From the NCBI GenBank assembly GCA_051530055.1, contig CM121341.1:5084001-5148000 (forward strand): a stretch of 64,000 nucleotides of DNA. Reading direction: 5' to 3'. Within the stretch, counting starts at the first letter, position 1. Each line of letters begins with the position of its first letter. A model generated the notes under the pieces. The model did not search any database, had not been told where the DNA came from, and was given only the letters and a program-made list of their open reading frames with translations. Origin of the DNA: Neoechinorhynchus agilis. Taxonomy: Eukaryota; Acanthocephala. Position numbers and translations under genes: made by a program. Below are positions 52,653 to 63,469 of this stretch, piece by piece.

Positions 52653-54080
52653 ATGGGAGCTTGTTCTAGTAAAAACGACAGAGAATTGGATGACTTTGAG
52701 GAGGAACGGATGACCCCTCGTGCAGTTTATGAGGAAATAACGGAGTACCGGATTAAAGGCGATGTAGATGATCCTTCATATCCTCCTTTATCCACACCTG
52801 AAAAGCAACACGAAAATTCTCCTTGCCAGTATCTCATTTGCAGGAAGATTATAAAAACAACTGAATGCGTGACAACAACGATTTGTCCTTTGAACGCTCC
52901 TGAACTGCCGGGAAGTGGAGTTGGCAGCTATCGAGAACTCAGTAGCTCAGTGGACGACCTCGAAGACTTGCAAGACATGACTTGTGAGAATGTTGAAGCA
53001 ACTGCGAACCAATTGACTTTCTACACTTGTGAAGATGCTGAGAGTGAAGAATGCGACACTTTAAAAACATCAAGTTGGTATTCATTGGAGGACGTTTGTT
53101 TGCGAGAAACTGGATCCCAGTCTACAGTGGAACAAGAAATCGAAGAAGGAATCGATTCACTAGTGGAAGCAACTGTAGCGAATTGTCTTAATGCATTAGA
53201 ACAAACCGAGCCTTATTTGAGTAGTAAGGAACCTCCAGAATCAATAGATGAGAGCGACAAACCTTCCAGCCCGGAACCAAATTCTAATGTACCATCAAAC
53301 AAAGTACCTGTCAAAGTGCATGAAGTCGTCTATTCATTAAATGAGGAACTGAAATGTGTAGAATTCGAGCCTGAAGTAGAAAGCGTTGCTGTTGTTCACG
53401 CTTCGGATGCAACTGAATCATTCTTGGAAGCAAATCACGAAAGCCGAGAGTTGTGCACAGAAACTTCTTCGTTGCCTCTACTGTGTGAATCTGAGTTTTC
53501 AACTGAACTCGTGGAGTTCGTTGACTCATTGGTCGACACTGTGCTCCGTATGGAAGAGCATGAAGATTACTTTGACGCAGTGGAAATGGAGAACAAGGAT
53601 GTTGCTGGGAATGATAGTAAAAGTCACAGGAATGCTATACAACTGACAGCGGAGCGTAACATCGAGGAAGCCGTTGAGTTTCTCATGGGGGCTACAACTC
53701 CTTATTGCAAAGAAGCGTCCTATGTTACACTTGATACGACCGATAGACAACAACAACAATACACATCAGGTGATTATTTGGACCCAGAAATGGTTACAAT
53801 TGTACATTCACTGATTGACGAAGTTTATCGCAGAAATGAACTAGACAAGTGTTTAAATGTGGTTAGAAGACAACATGAGGACGCTAGTGAAACATTGGAT
53901 TCTCTAGTAGAAATGGCACGGGATATACTTGGAAATGATGAAGAGGAAAGGAGGATTCTTAGTGGAAGGAGGGAAATGGAGTCTCAACTGGATACACAAA
54001 CCAACGATTCAAATGTTTTCTCTCCCTCTTTCAATCCAAATGGTTTAACCGACCACCACCACCACCACCAGCAGCAGTAG
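52653..54080 (+). CDS. Acidic, probably N-myristoylated AKAP-like protein
   Basis: A 475-residue single-exon frame. The start MGACSSKND fits N-myristoylation (Gly2, Ser6) with a palmitoylatable Cys4, so the protein is likely membrane-anchored. The body is strongly acidic and contains several similar amphipathic segments: EEGIDSLVEATVANCLNAL, LVEFVDSLVDTVLRMEEH, MVTIVHSLIDEVYRRNELDK, ASETLDSLVEMARDIL and IEEAVEFLMGATTPYC. Their spacing of small/hydrophobic residues resembles helices of A-kinase anchoring proteins that bind the PKA RII dimer (inference). The C-terminus ends in six His and three Gln encoded by a CAC/CAG run. A membrane-tethered signalling scaffold, perhaps flagellar given the neighbours, is the best guess. 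Confidence 0.6.
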   Translation: MGACSSKNDRELDDFEEERMTPRAVYEEITEYRIKGDVDDPSYPPLSTPEKQHENSPCQYLICRKIIKTTECVTTTICPLNAPELPGSGVGSYRELSSSVDDLEDLQDMTCENVEATANQLTFYTCEDAESEECDTLKTSSWYSLEDVCLRETGSQSTVEQEIEEGIDSLVEATVANCLNALEQTEPYLSSKEPPESIDESDKPSSPEPNSNVPSNKVPVKVHEVVYSLNEELKCVEFEPEVESVAVVHASDATESFLEANHESRELCTETSSLPLLCESEFSTELVEFVDSLVDTVLRMEEHEDYFDAVEMENKDVAGNDSKSHRNAIQLTAERNIEEAVEFLMGATTPYCKEASYVTLDTTDRQQQQYTSGDYLDPEMVTIVHSLIDEVYRRNELDKCLNVVRRQHEDASETLDSLVEMARDILGNDEEERRILSGRREMESQLDTQTNDSNVFSPSFNPNGLTDHHHHHQQQ

Positions 54081-55093
54081 TCCGTAACTCATGAACAGTT
54101 TGGTGCTAAAAAACAAAACATCTTTCCACATATATATTAGATCTTTGGCTTCAAATGTAGTATTCCTTAGCATGAGATGTAGTTATTCTGGGAACCACGT
54201 TGTATCTAACCTGCACAAAGCAAACAGAAAAAATAAATACTCAGACTACTTCTCATAATCAGGCTGTATATTTTTTTAAATTCCATATTATGCCGCTTGT
54301 TTCTGTAGGGAGAAAGGCGGATAAAAGGATGTTCCCAGACACATTAGATGTGTATTCATATCTCAAATTTATGCTGAGACGCATTTTAGAGACATTGGGA
54401 ATATTAAGGGAAAATAATTGCCCATTAAACTCCTTGTGAGTCTAAAATTAATTAGGAGAACATTTAACGCGTTTTTCCAACTCGAAAAATTATTGTATTT
54501 GACCTTTTTTAAATGCTCGACCTTCAATTTTGACTTAAAAAAATCATATTATGGAAAGCCTCGTTTCCCATAGTCGAGATTTTTATCCAACGAAAAATGG
54601 GTGTTTTTTATTTCTTACTCCAAATTTTTGACGCCTTGCGTCTTCGCCCGGGAGCTTCCCTTCGGTGATCTGAAAAGGATCAGAGGAGGGCTTGCTCCCA
54701 TCACCGAAGGGGAGCTCCCGGACGAAGACGCAAGGCGTCAAAAATTTGAAGTAAGAAATAAAAAACACTCATTTTTCGTTGGATAAAAATCTCGACCTAA
54801 AAAAATCGATCCACTTTTTTTCTGTGATTAATCAAAAATAAGAATTATCGTGATTACGACTAAATTTTTATTTAGTTCTAAACTTCTCAGTTTTCTAGAG
54901 TAAAAGACTAATGAGACAAGCTACTAAACAGAGCAAATGTTTTATCAACACACTTAAAACTCTCGCAAAAAAAAGTGTACATTTTTCAAACTTTTACTTT
55001 TAATAACTTCGATCAACCGAGGAAATTATTTTTTTTGGATGAAAGGTACGCTTCTAGGTTTGTCCAAACCGATTGTATTTTCAAAGTTCAACA
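54081..55093. repeat. Intergenic DNA with a near-perfect 223-bp foldback
   Basis: 54573-54795 starts tcgagatttttatccaacga and ends with its reverse complement. The arms are ~95-105 bases with few mismatches and contain gacgccttgcgtcttcg and an unusually GC-rich gagcttcccttcggtgat; the loop is about 20 bases. The small plus frame at 54200-54439 just upstream is unrecognised and may be chance. Confidence 0.75.
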
Positions 55094-56038
55094 TTACCTT
55101 TTTCTCATAAAATACGCCACAATTTCTTTTCGATTTTCTTTTGATTGAATCAATAAAGTATAGAATTTTAACCAATAGATGGACATCATAATGTGGATAG
55201 ATATTATGCATGCGAAAGTGGAGATTGATTGAGAAGTGCATCCACTGCCTTCGTCCACAAACAAATGATCGCATATTGTTGTTGCAATTATTGGAAGTGC
55301 AGCAACAATATTGTAAATGGAAATTATTATTAACATTTGAATGGACCGTTTCATTCCTTCATCCAACATCACACCAGCCCGAGCCTTGGATTGAATAACC
55401 GTAATGTACAGATAAATACTGCAAATAACGATTCCAATGAATGGTGCTATCATACCGAGGAAATATAAAGTTAAAGCCAACACATAACTAATCCACTTTT
55501 TTGGTGCCGCAATCGCAGTACACAGCAATCCAGAATTGTGGTCCGGATTTCTTGACATAGTCAATTCCAAAAATAGAATAAGTAATATGTCCAGTATTAT
55601 AAGGCTACCAGATATGATTTTCGCACCTTTTTTGTTTAAATGTTTCGATTTTAATGTAGGTTTTACGATATTTAGCACCCGATCAAGATTTGCGGCAAAT
55701 AGCAGCCAGTTTGATAAAATTATGAGGAATGATACAATCGGCATGAATATTTTACAGTTCGTTAAGTTTTTTATGTGGATAATTTTTACCGTTTGAAGCC
55801 AACGAGGTATATTAAGGAGCAACATCATAATGTCCATGATTGCAATGAATTTAAAGAAGGTTGAAAAAGACAATTCTGAGTATAATGGCATTCGCATTGT
55901 CAAGAAGAGGAAGATGTTACCAATGATCCCTAAAGTTATCGAAAGCGGATAAATCACGATTATTGACCAAGTTGTGATCACTAAAATCGTATGAGCCACT
56001 CCACGGTTGCAACTAGAGCCCTCATCAATTTTTACCAT
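55094..56038 (-). CDS. Rhodopsin-like G-protein-coupled receptor (orphan)
   Basis: An intronless 314-residue protein with seven hydrophobic segments. TM1 carries the GN pair (LGIIGNIFLFLTM); TM3 ends DRVLNIVKP in place of the usual DRY; TM6 is IQMLIIISIYNIVAALPII; TM7 (IMMSIYWLKFYTLL) lacks NPxxY. A short glycosylation-poor N-terminus (MVKIDEGSSCNRG) and short basic C-tail (ENRKEIVAYFMRKR) fit class A receptors. Cys in NCKIFMPIV (before TM3) and Cys in SGLLCTAIA (loop 2) could form the conserved disulphide. Ligand not predictable. The divergent DRY and NPxxY motifs place it outside standard amine or opsin groups, like lineage-specific peptide or chemosensory receptors. Confidence 0.82.
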   Translation of the reverse strand: MVKIDEGSSCNRGVAHTILVITTWSIIVIYPLSITLGIIGNIFLFLTMRMPLYSELSFSTFFKFIAIMDIMMLLLNIPRWLQTVKIIHIKNLTNCKIFMPIVSFLIILSNWLLFAANLDRVLNIVKPTLKSKHLNKKGAKIISGSLIILDILLILFLELTMSRNPDHNSGLLCTAIAAPKKWISYVLALTLYFLGMIAPFIGIVICSIYLYITVIQSKARAGVMLDEGMKRSIQMLIIISIYNIVAALPIIATTICDHLFVDEGSGCTSQSISTFACIISIHIMMSIYWLKFYTLLIQSKENRKEIVAYFMRKR

Positions 56039-57232
56039 TTCGAAGTGCTTGTCGGGTGAATTGGAAACACCGATTTATATGGAATTTGGGAATCTACGCC
56101 GATCGATCAAACATCACGTTTTGTGGCTCAAAAAGACGTTCAAGATTGATTTTCAAGCGACACATTCAACGTGACTAGTTCAGACATCCAGTTTTACAAA
56201 TAGAGTTAGTCTTTTCGCATTAATAAGCAACTCTCATAAACAGCTCATGTCATTTGATGTTGGTTAGAAAAATAACCTTTAAAAAGTTTCTGTCAGCAAC
56301 TTTTTTCGTTATAAATGATACATCAACCAGAACGTGAGATTCTTTAAAGTAATTTAATATTTTTGAACCTTTGGTACATTATACGAGTGAAGTTGGCAGT
56401 TCGTCCTATTTATGAAGTTCAATGAGGTTTTTTTTGAGATCTTCGAACAGCGGCTCCTATCTTCATGTCCATACATAAAGAAGCCACAAAATTTGAGTGC
56501 AATGCTTGCGTTGAACAGTACAATGTTTCTATAATATTGACCGCTCAAAACCTGCTAATGCATAAATGCAGGTTCAAGCTTCGGTTCTTCATCATCCTCT
56601 GGACCTGTCCGCTTGGCTTATCGCCCTTTTGAGTCTCCCGTCATCCCTAGTCGTCTCCGATCGTTGATCCGTCGAGCTCCTCGATCTCAATCTACTGTCC
56701 CAAAATTCACTATCGTCCTCAAATGATCTTCGTGGGCTTTCTAAGTCGTATTCGTAGGATCAAATCTAAAATTATAAAACCAAGTGGCAATTCGCTATAA
56801 TTTGTGCTGGAGAATGTCCTGTGAGCGTACAACCTTATTTGCAAACTGTCTTCACCCCAACTTGTTTCTGAGATAACGAATTTTTTACAGTGAAAAATCC
56901 CGTTCTTGTTGCAAAAAGGTTCTCATCGTTACTTGTGGCCATTTTGAACATGGGTTGATTGCGATGAACTACGTCGAACTCGACCTGAACTCTTTTTAGG
57001 CACCCCAAAAAAGTCCGGTTTTTTCGAAATCAACGGACTAAATCTCAATTCAAATTCGTCTTGTATATAGAACTCACAACAATAAATTGTGCTGCTACCT
57101 TCTTTTTTTTGCTCCCTTGGCAAAATGTTGTTGCAACGCACCCAAGCACAGTGTTCTCTTCTCGAGCCTACAGCCTAATGGATCGATTGCTGCGGATGTG
57201 CCACAAACAAGGGAGAGGAAATAGCATTTTAG
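56039..57232 (+). other. Possible upstream UNC80 exons, not resolved
   Basis: Two stretches look exon-like on the plus strand: 56570-56737 (Ser/Arg-rich, GPVRLAYRPFESPVIPSRL then RAPRSQSTVPKF) and about 56951-57070 (DELRRTRPELFLGTPKKSGF then EINGLNLNSN). Both have protein-like composition but I could not join them by consistent splice phases to the first confident UNC80 exon, so no coordinates are fixed. Confidence 0.3.
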
Positions 57233-60200
57233 TCGGGAAAACGACATACCGAAACCCAACACTTTGATGGACCCAACTTCATGTAAGTCTTGTTAAAACA
57301 CCAAAATAGTCCTTTGAACTATAAGTATAAAGTTGCTTCAAAGCTGCGTGTCTTGACCGATTATTATAACAACATAGCCAATAATTCATTAGCCGCACCA
57401 AACGCTAATGATATTCTTATAGCTCTTCAATCTTTAAATGAGTACCTCCTTGGGTCAGTTCGGAAACCATCAATGCATTTGTTTAAAATATTACTATTTT
57501 TTAAAGACTCCTGGACAAATCTGCAGTAGATGTGTCGCTCAGTACAACCGTTTCGTCCAAAATAGCCAAACGAGCTTCTAGTCACCCAACGATGGGATAT
57601 GTTACATACTACAGCAGCCTTCTCGAATTTGTCGATGTCCTTTCACTTGTTCCAAGTTCAGAAATAGGTTTGGTCGAAGTATACAGTGAAAAATTGAGCT
57701 TCAAATACTCTATAGTCCTCGTTGAAATCGCAAAAAGTCTTGCAATCATTTCACCATTCTTGGCTGAAGAACAACTCCAAAACTACTTTGATGATTTTAT
57801 CAACCTTATAGCAGTCTCCGGCACGGATCACCAAGAAGCAATCATCAATATTTTGTGCGAGTCAATAATTCCACAACTATTCGGTAACTGAAATTATTTT
57901 TATAACTATTTTGAAAAGATTGAGCTTTAAAAAGTTCACTCTAATATGGGAAGGAACCAAAAAGTCGTCGCGTCCTTTCCAGCACTCATGTTGGCAGCCT
58001 TTGAGCATTTATCTCACTCAAATCTTCAATCCAGCCTATGTGAAGCTCTGTTAATGTCGAAACAAAATTGCATTGTTGTAAGTTACATCCTCCTCCGTTT
58101 TCACAATCTTCAACATCGTTGCTTCCTAACATAAGGATCTCATTTATGTGATTGCATTTGGTACAACCAATGCACGGATAGTCGCGACAGCTCTTTTATT
58201 TCGATACTGGCCAATGCTTAATTGCTTGGAAATCGACAAAAGAAGTTTAATTCTCAAAATACAAAGTAAATAGTTCTTTTTGTTTTCACGCATTTCATAT
58301 TTTGAAAGTTAGCTCGAAACCCACCGTATTGTCAATCGTCCAAATGCATCGGCGCTTCTTCAATCGCAAGCTGGGTAAATCACTTTCACAGTCTCGGTTA
58401 ATTCCAACACTCAGTACAGATCTGTGGCGATGACTTCTTAGCAGTTCACGGAATCAATCTCCCTCCACCGTATTACCTTTGCAATACCTGCTATAATCTC
58501 GAACCGGACGCTTTTAAAGCCAAATCTCGATTACTGGTTCAACCTGTAAACTCTATCGACCAAGAATGCGCTAATCCGGTATACAAAAAGTCTTTTGTTT
58601 TACTCATTTAAACGATTGGATAGCAATGCCGATCCAGTGTAAAAGATACTTATGCTGTATGCTACTCAATAGAGTGCTGCCTATCCAATCATAAGAAACC
58701 AATGAGTCTTTGTCTGGCTTGTCATGAAAATATTCACGAACAAGATGAAGATTGTGATCATGTGTACCAAACGAGCTTACCGGAATTCCCTGAACTTGAC
58801 CATTCTACTCGATCGTGCCTTGTGGAGGCCATCATAAGGTCAGTTTTGATCTTAAAGAAGAAAATACTAAAGCTCACATATTTTAGTCTTCTTAAAGAAT
58901 CGGTTTTGTCCAATACCAATATCCGAACATCGACCGAATCAGACAATGAGAATTCTCGACGTCTACTTTCAACGTATGGAATCAATCTTCTGATCAATTT
59001 CTTTGACCCGGCATCAATTCTACCCCCTGTAAGTCCTTTGATTCCTTTGCAAATGAGTATTAGTCGAACAAAAAACAGGAAGTCTTTGCAATGCTCCTTA
59101 GCGTCCTCTTTCAGTGGTTCACGGCCACAACCTGCCTGCCGGACGACGGTATCAGCAACTTGATGGAGAAACTAAAAGTGAACTATGTACTCCCATGGCT
59201 CAGAACTGTCGTGGAGGAACACTCAGACCTTATAATCGCCCTACTAGTACCAAATTCAGTTGCTTTTGCTAAAATTGGATTCGTTTGGGACAATGTGACT
59301 GGTGAAAGCGCTGCTCTTCGAGAAGGACTCAATATCCTCTATAACTTGATTCCATATGATATAATTACAGAGGAAGTACTTGTTTTTTAAAGTAGAATTA
59401 AAAAATCTAACCGTCTTTATTTTAAGATTTGGAACAGCGTGATTCCATATTGGCTTGAGGTTATTTTTAAGGAAATAAATGATAATGAGCTTCACGATTT
59501 CAAACCATTGTTCAGAAAACTTTTCGATACAGAAATGTCACCCATGCTACTATCTCAAGAAGCGTTCTACCGATTTCTGATTGAACGATTTGAATCTCCG
59601 TCTCCAGCGTCCGTTCAAGAACAAGCTCTTTGCTGGTTGCAGTTGTTGTGTCGACTGGACGTAGCGATTCCTTTTGACCTTTTATTGGATTTCATGCACT
59701 TTGGAATTCAATCTCTTCTTAAATTAGAGTCTCGAGCAAGTAGACGAGAAGCAGTATTCTCCGGTGATCATCAAGTTATTGACAAATCAAAAGTGCCATG
59801 CATTGTGTTCGACACCTATGAGACTTATCGAGCTCATCGAAATCAACTAATGTTGCAACAACTAACGGGTCGAGAAATGGTTTCTATCATTAAAGAAGAA
59901 GAGGAAGAGTTCATTATAAATGAAAACGAACTCAATGCAACTTGTTGCCTTCTTATGCTTGATGTTCTGTATAAACAAGTGGAAATCCAATCGTTTCCAC
60001 CCCAATTTCAAGGAATGTATCATCCAATCAGTAAACGAATTGTATCGCTTCTAAATGCTCAACTCATGCTGCCTTGGTTTTTGAGACATCGATGTCAAGC
60101 AGCAAGTGCAAGTTCTGGAAAAAGCAGTACTCAAAGCTGCTTAAGTTGCGAAATTCAACTCACTTGGTACAATTTATGCAAGCGACTTCTTAAACACATT

Positions 60201-63200
60201 TCACCAAGAGATGAAGTAAAACTGCAGGACCTTGAATTCCCGAATACAACCGAATTAAAACGTTTGTATTCAGTCGTAATTGAACCCAATTTACAGCTGA
60301 TTTTAGGAAAACGTGAAGCCGACGATTACGACCGGGACGATGGTGATACCTTGATTGATTCGACCTCAGCTCAGAATATTGGTGGATTCGATCATTTGGC
60401 TGAAAACAGACCGGAGCATGGAATTTGGATCACTTCAAAAAGCGTCTATCATTTCAAATTATCCACAATACTTCCTCACATGCAATTGTTCTATTATACT
60501 TTAAAGGTTTGAGATTAAAGAATTCAATACCATTTAGGGCACATGACTTTGACCATACTCAAATATTAACCCTGGATTTAACGAAAATCGCAATCCGGAA
60601 TCGCCTTGTGAACTTCCTATGGTTCAATTTGAGACATTCCCTCTTTTTCGGCCGATGCTTTAATAATCAAAATTTCGTCTATTGCAAAATTCTATTCTCA
60701 ACATTTATCTTCGAGGTCGTAAAACCTTTGACTTGTCACTTAGAATATCATTTGGACAATGTGAAATTCCTGCGGTTCAATTTGAGACATTCTCTCTTTT
60801 TCGGCCGATGCTTTAATAATAAAAATTTCGTCCATTGCAAAATTCTATTCTCAACATTAGTCTTGGAGCTCGTAAAACCTTTGGCTGGTCACTTAGAATA
60901 TCATTTGGACAATGTGAACTTCCTATGGTTCAAAACACCCCACAAAAAAACAACACCAACACCCCACAAAAAAAACCCAAAACACCACACAAAACCCCAC
61001 TTAGAATATCATTTGGACAATGTGAATTCCTGGTTCAATTTGAGACATTCTCTCTTTTTCGGCGATGCTTTAATAATAAAATTTCGTCATTGCAAAATTC
61101 TATTCTCACATTTATCTTCGAGTTTGTAAAACCTTTGACTGGTCACTTAGAATATCATTTGGACAATGTGAATTCCTCGGTTCAATTTGAGACATTCTCT
61201 TTTTCGGCGATGCTTAATAATAAAAATTTCGTCATTGCAAAATTCTATTCTCAACATTTCTTGAGTGTAAAACCTTTGACTGGTCACTTAGAATATCATT
61301 TGGACAATGTGAATTCCTGGTTCAATTTGAGACATTCTCTCTTTTTCGGTCGATGCTTTAATAATCAAAATTTCGTCTATTGCAAAATTCTATTCTCAGC
61401 ATTTATCTTAGAGTTTGTAAAACCTTTGACTGGTCACTTAGAATATCATTTGGACAATGTGAACTTCCTGCCTCCCTCATTCAACGGCTTAATTTGCCGT
61501 GTATAGTTTCAGGACGGGCTCCCCGAGTTGAAATTAAACGTCAAATTCCCTTTTTTTTAACTGAACATTTACTCAAAGAATACTGAGCAAGGATGTTTTT
61601 CACCGCTTTGTTTAGGAGATAAATCGTGTTCATCACGTCGATGCGCTCTACGATTTACTTTCGATTATCCATACATTAGTTTTGAACGATGAAGTGCTGG
61701 AAACATCCGCCAAGACGAATGTTGGATTTTTGACATACTGTGCGGAGAAAATGATAATCCCATCGTAAGTATTAACTTCTTAACATCTTCTCCATCTTGA
61801 GAGCCATTAAGACTATGGCGAATATTCAAACTTGGCTACTGTCAACTTAATGAACTTTGTGTTACGCTGCTTTTGCATACAGTTGCTCATGAACAAGGAA
61901 AACTCGCTTGCTGGAACGCTATTGAACACGACTTTAACTCAAACGATTGGCAAGTTCGTGCGAGCGCCGTAACGGCTGTAATATCAATTTCCGAACAACT
62001 GTCATTAAAGAAAATTAAAAGTCATTACCACGCTCTATCGCTTATTGCATTTGCTTTTATGAACATCAGTTTGGCAATTGAAGACATTGAACCGGCAGTC
62101 AGTTTAAAAGCATTAACAATTACTGAAACAATCAGCGATCAATCGCTCAAGGCAATTTTAAATGCATTCGAATTCCAATTTGATTCGGTCATAAACGATC
62201 GCAACTTGGTTCTTCAGCACGTTTACAAACTATTCCTTAGCCTCTTCAAACAGAACCGTCATATTCTCAACTGGGACTTCTTTATGAACAGATTCGATAC
62301 GTTGTTTTTGGAGAATCAAATACTTCTTGAAGAGTTGGGTGAGATTATCTCACCTACAAGTATTTCTGGATCTAATACCGAAAGTGAACATTTCAACAGG
62401 AAACTAAATTTGATTCGATTCGCCCTTGACAGCAGTGATGAGGTTACAAAATTAAGCGCATCGCCGAGAGCTCAATTTAGAAGATCGCTTTTCGACTCGT
62501 CCGGAGTCGAGAAAAATGAAAAATTCGGTAAGTCAAAGTTATTTGTAGTTTAAAAATGTTGCTTGATCGAAACGAATCTCTCTCAATCGATTGCTACATT
62601 TATCTAAAGAATTCGTCAAAAATCGACTTATACTAAAAAAATTTGAAGAAATTAGTTGTGTTGCAATTTTCATTAATTTGATCATAAACAGTGTCGACTT
62701 TTACCAAATTTCCAGTAACGATAAATCTCTTTAGATGAAAAATACCCTGCCTTTTCCTCGACCAAAAGAAGGGTTTCCAGTTTCGACACGAACATTGAAG
62801 TTCAAAGTGAGCCAAAGTGCATATATTTGGTCAAAATTTGAATTTTTTTTGCTAAGCAGGCACTCTCCAAGAAGTAGCAAACGAGTCAAGGACGACGACA
62901 ACGGAAATGGTTGAGGGCAGGAATGAAAACACTCTTCATGCCTTAGTTCAGTTGCTTATGCAGGTATTTCTTTCAATAATTCATCAAATGATGAACTACA
63001 TCTATTATTAGTATATGCTTGTGAACGACCAATTAGCGGTCGAGGAAGACCGGATCGACCTGAAACATCAGGTAAAGTGTATAATTTTTTCAACTAAACA
63101 ATCCTTATAGACAATAGAATCTAGTCTTGAGGCATTTATTTAAACTCATGGGATATGAAAGGAAGAGCGATGCTTTAACAAAACCACCAATCAAATTAAG

Positions 63201-63469
63201 GTCTGTGTTCTACTTCGATCAATCGATTACTATTTGACTTTAGAAGGAGCGCCGTTTTTAGGGCGTTTTTAGCGGATTTGTCAAAAGTCTTGGACAACAA
63301 CTTCAGACTAGGAAACGTCTTACTTCCTTATGTCCTTAAGCTCCTTCATTACTGTCCAGCACCTAACTCTTCGGCCAATTGTATTCGAATGAACGCCTAT
63401 TCCATTTGCAATATGGAAGTTTCATTGCGGTTGGCATGGGCAAATGCCGTGTGCGTTATTCTCTACAAG
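57233..63469 (+). CDS. UNC80: UNC80, 3' part (partial, continues past window)
   Basis: Exons: 57233-57282, 57310-57453, 57507-57883, 57935-58077, 58136-58265, 58309-58374, 58415-58578, 58624-58838, 58887-59028, 59079-59375, 59427-60506, about 61470-61577, 61616-61764, 61812-62527, 62860-62963, 63012-63071, 63118-63200, 63244-63469. UNC80 is the large HEAT-like scaffold of the NALCN sodium-leak channel, linking UNC79 to the pore in neurons. Diagnostic parts: LIYVIAFGTTNARIVATALL and FRYWPMLN (human YVIAFGTTNSKISATA...YYWPQLN), a Cys/His region (YYLCNTCYN, CRSSVKDTYAVCYSIECC, SLCLACHENIHEQ) and HVYQTSLPEFPE. Most introns are 40-58 nt GT-AG; the first shown is only 27 nt (57283-57309). The junction after 60506 spans a repeat-filled intron whose acceptor I could not place, and the junction near 61577-61615 lacks a GT don­or. 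The gene continues past the right edge. Confidence 0.9.
60600..61475. repeat. Intronic tandem repeat in UNC80 (~165-180 bp, six units)
   Basis: Units carry ttcaatttgagacattctct, ttttcggccgatgctttaat, aaaatttcgtctattgcaaa, attctattctcaacatttat and ggtcacttagaatatcattt. The third unit is interrupted by a C/A-rich run (60932-60999). Later units (61020-61320) carry many one- to four-base deletions while the first and last are clean. The last unit runs straight into the next UNC80 coding sequence. Confidence 0.8.

Noticed and set aside
54040-54080. His6 tail as cloning-vector contamination
   Set aside because: The CAC run grades into CAG codons and a stop inside a native-looking 475-codon gene with no vector sequence nearby.
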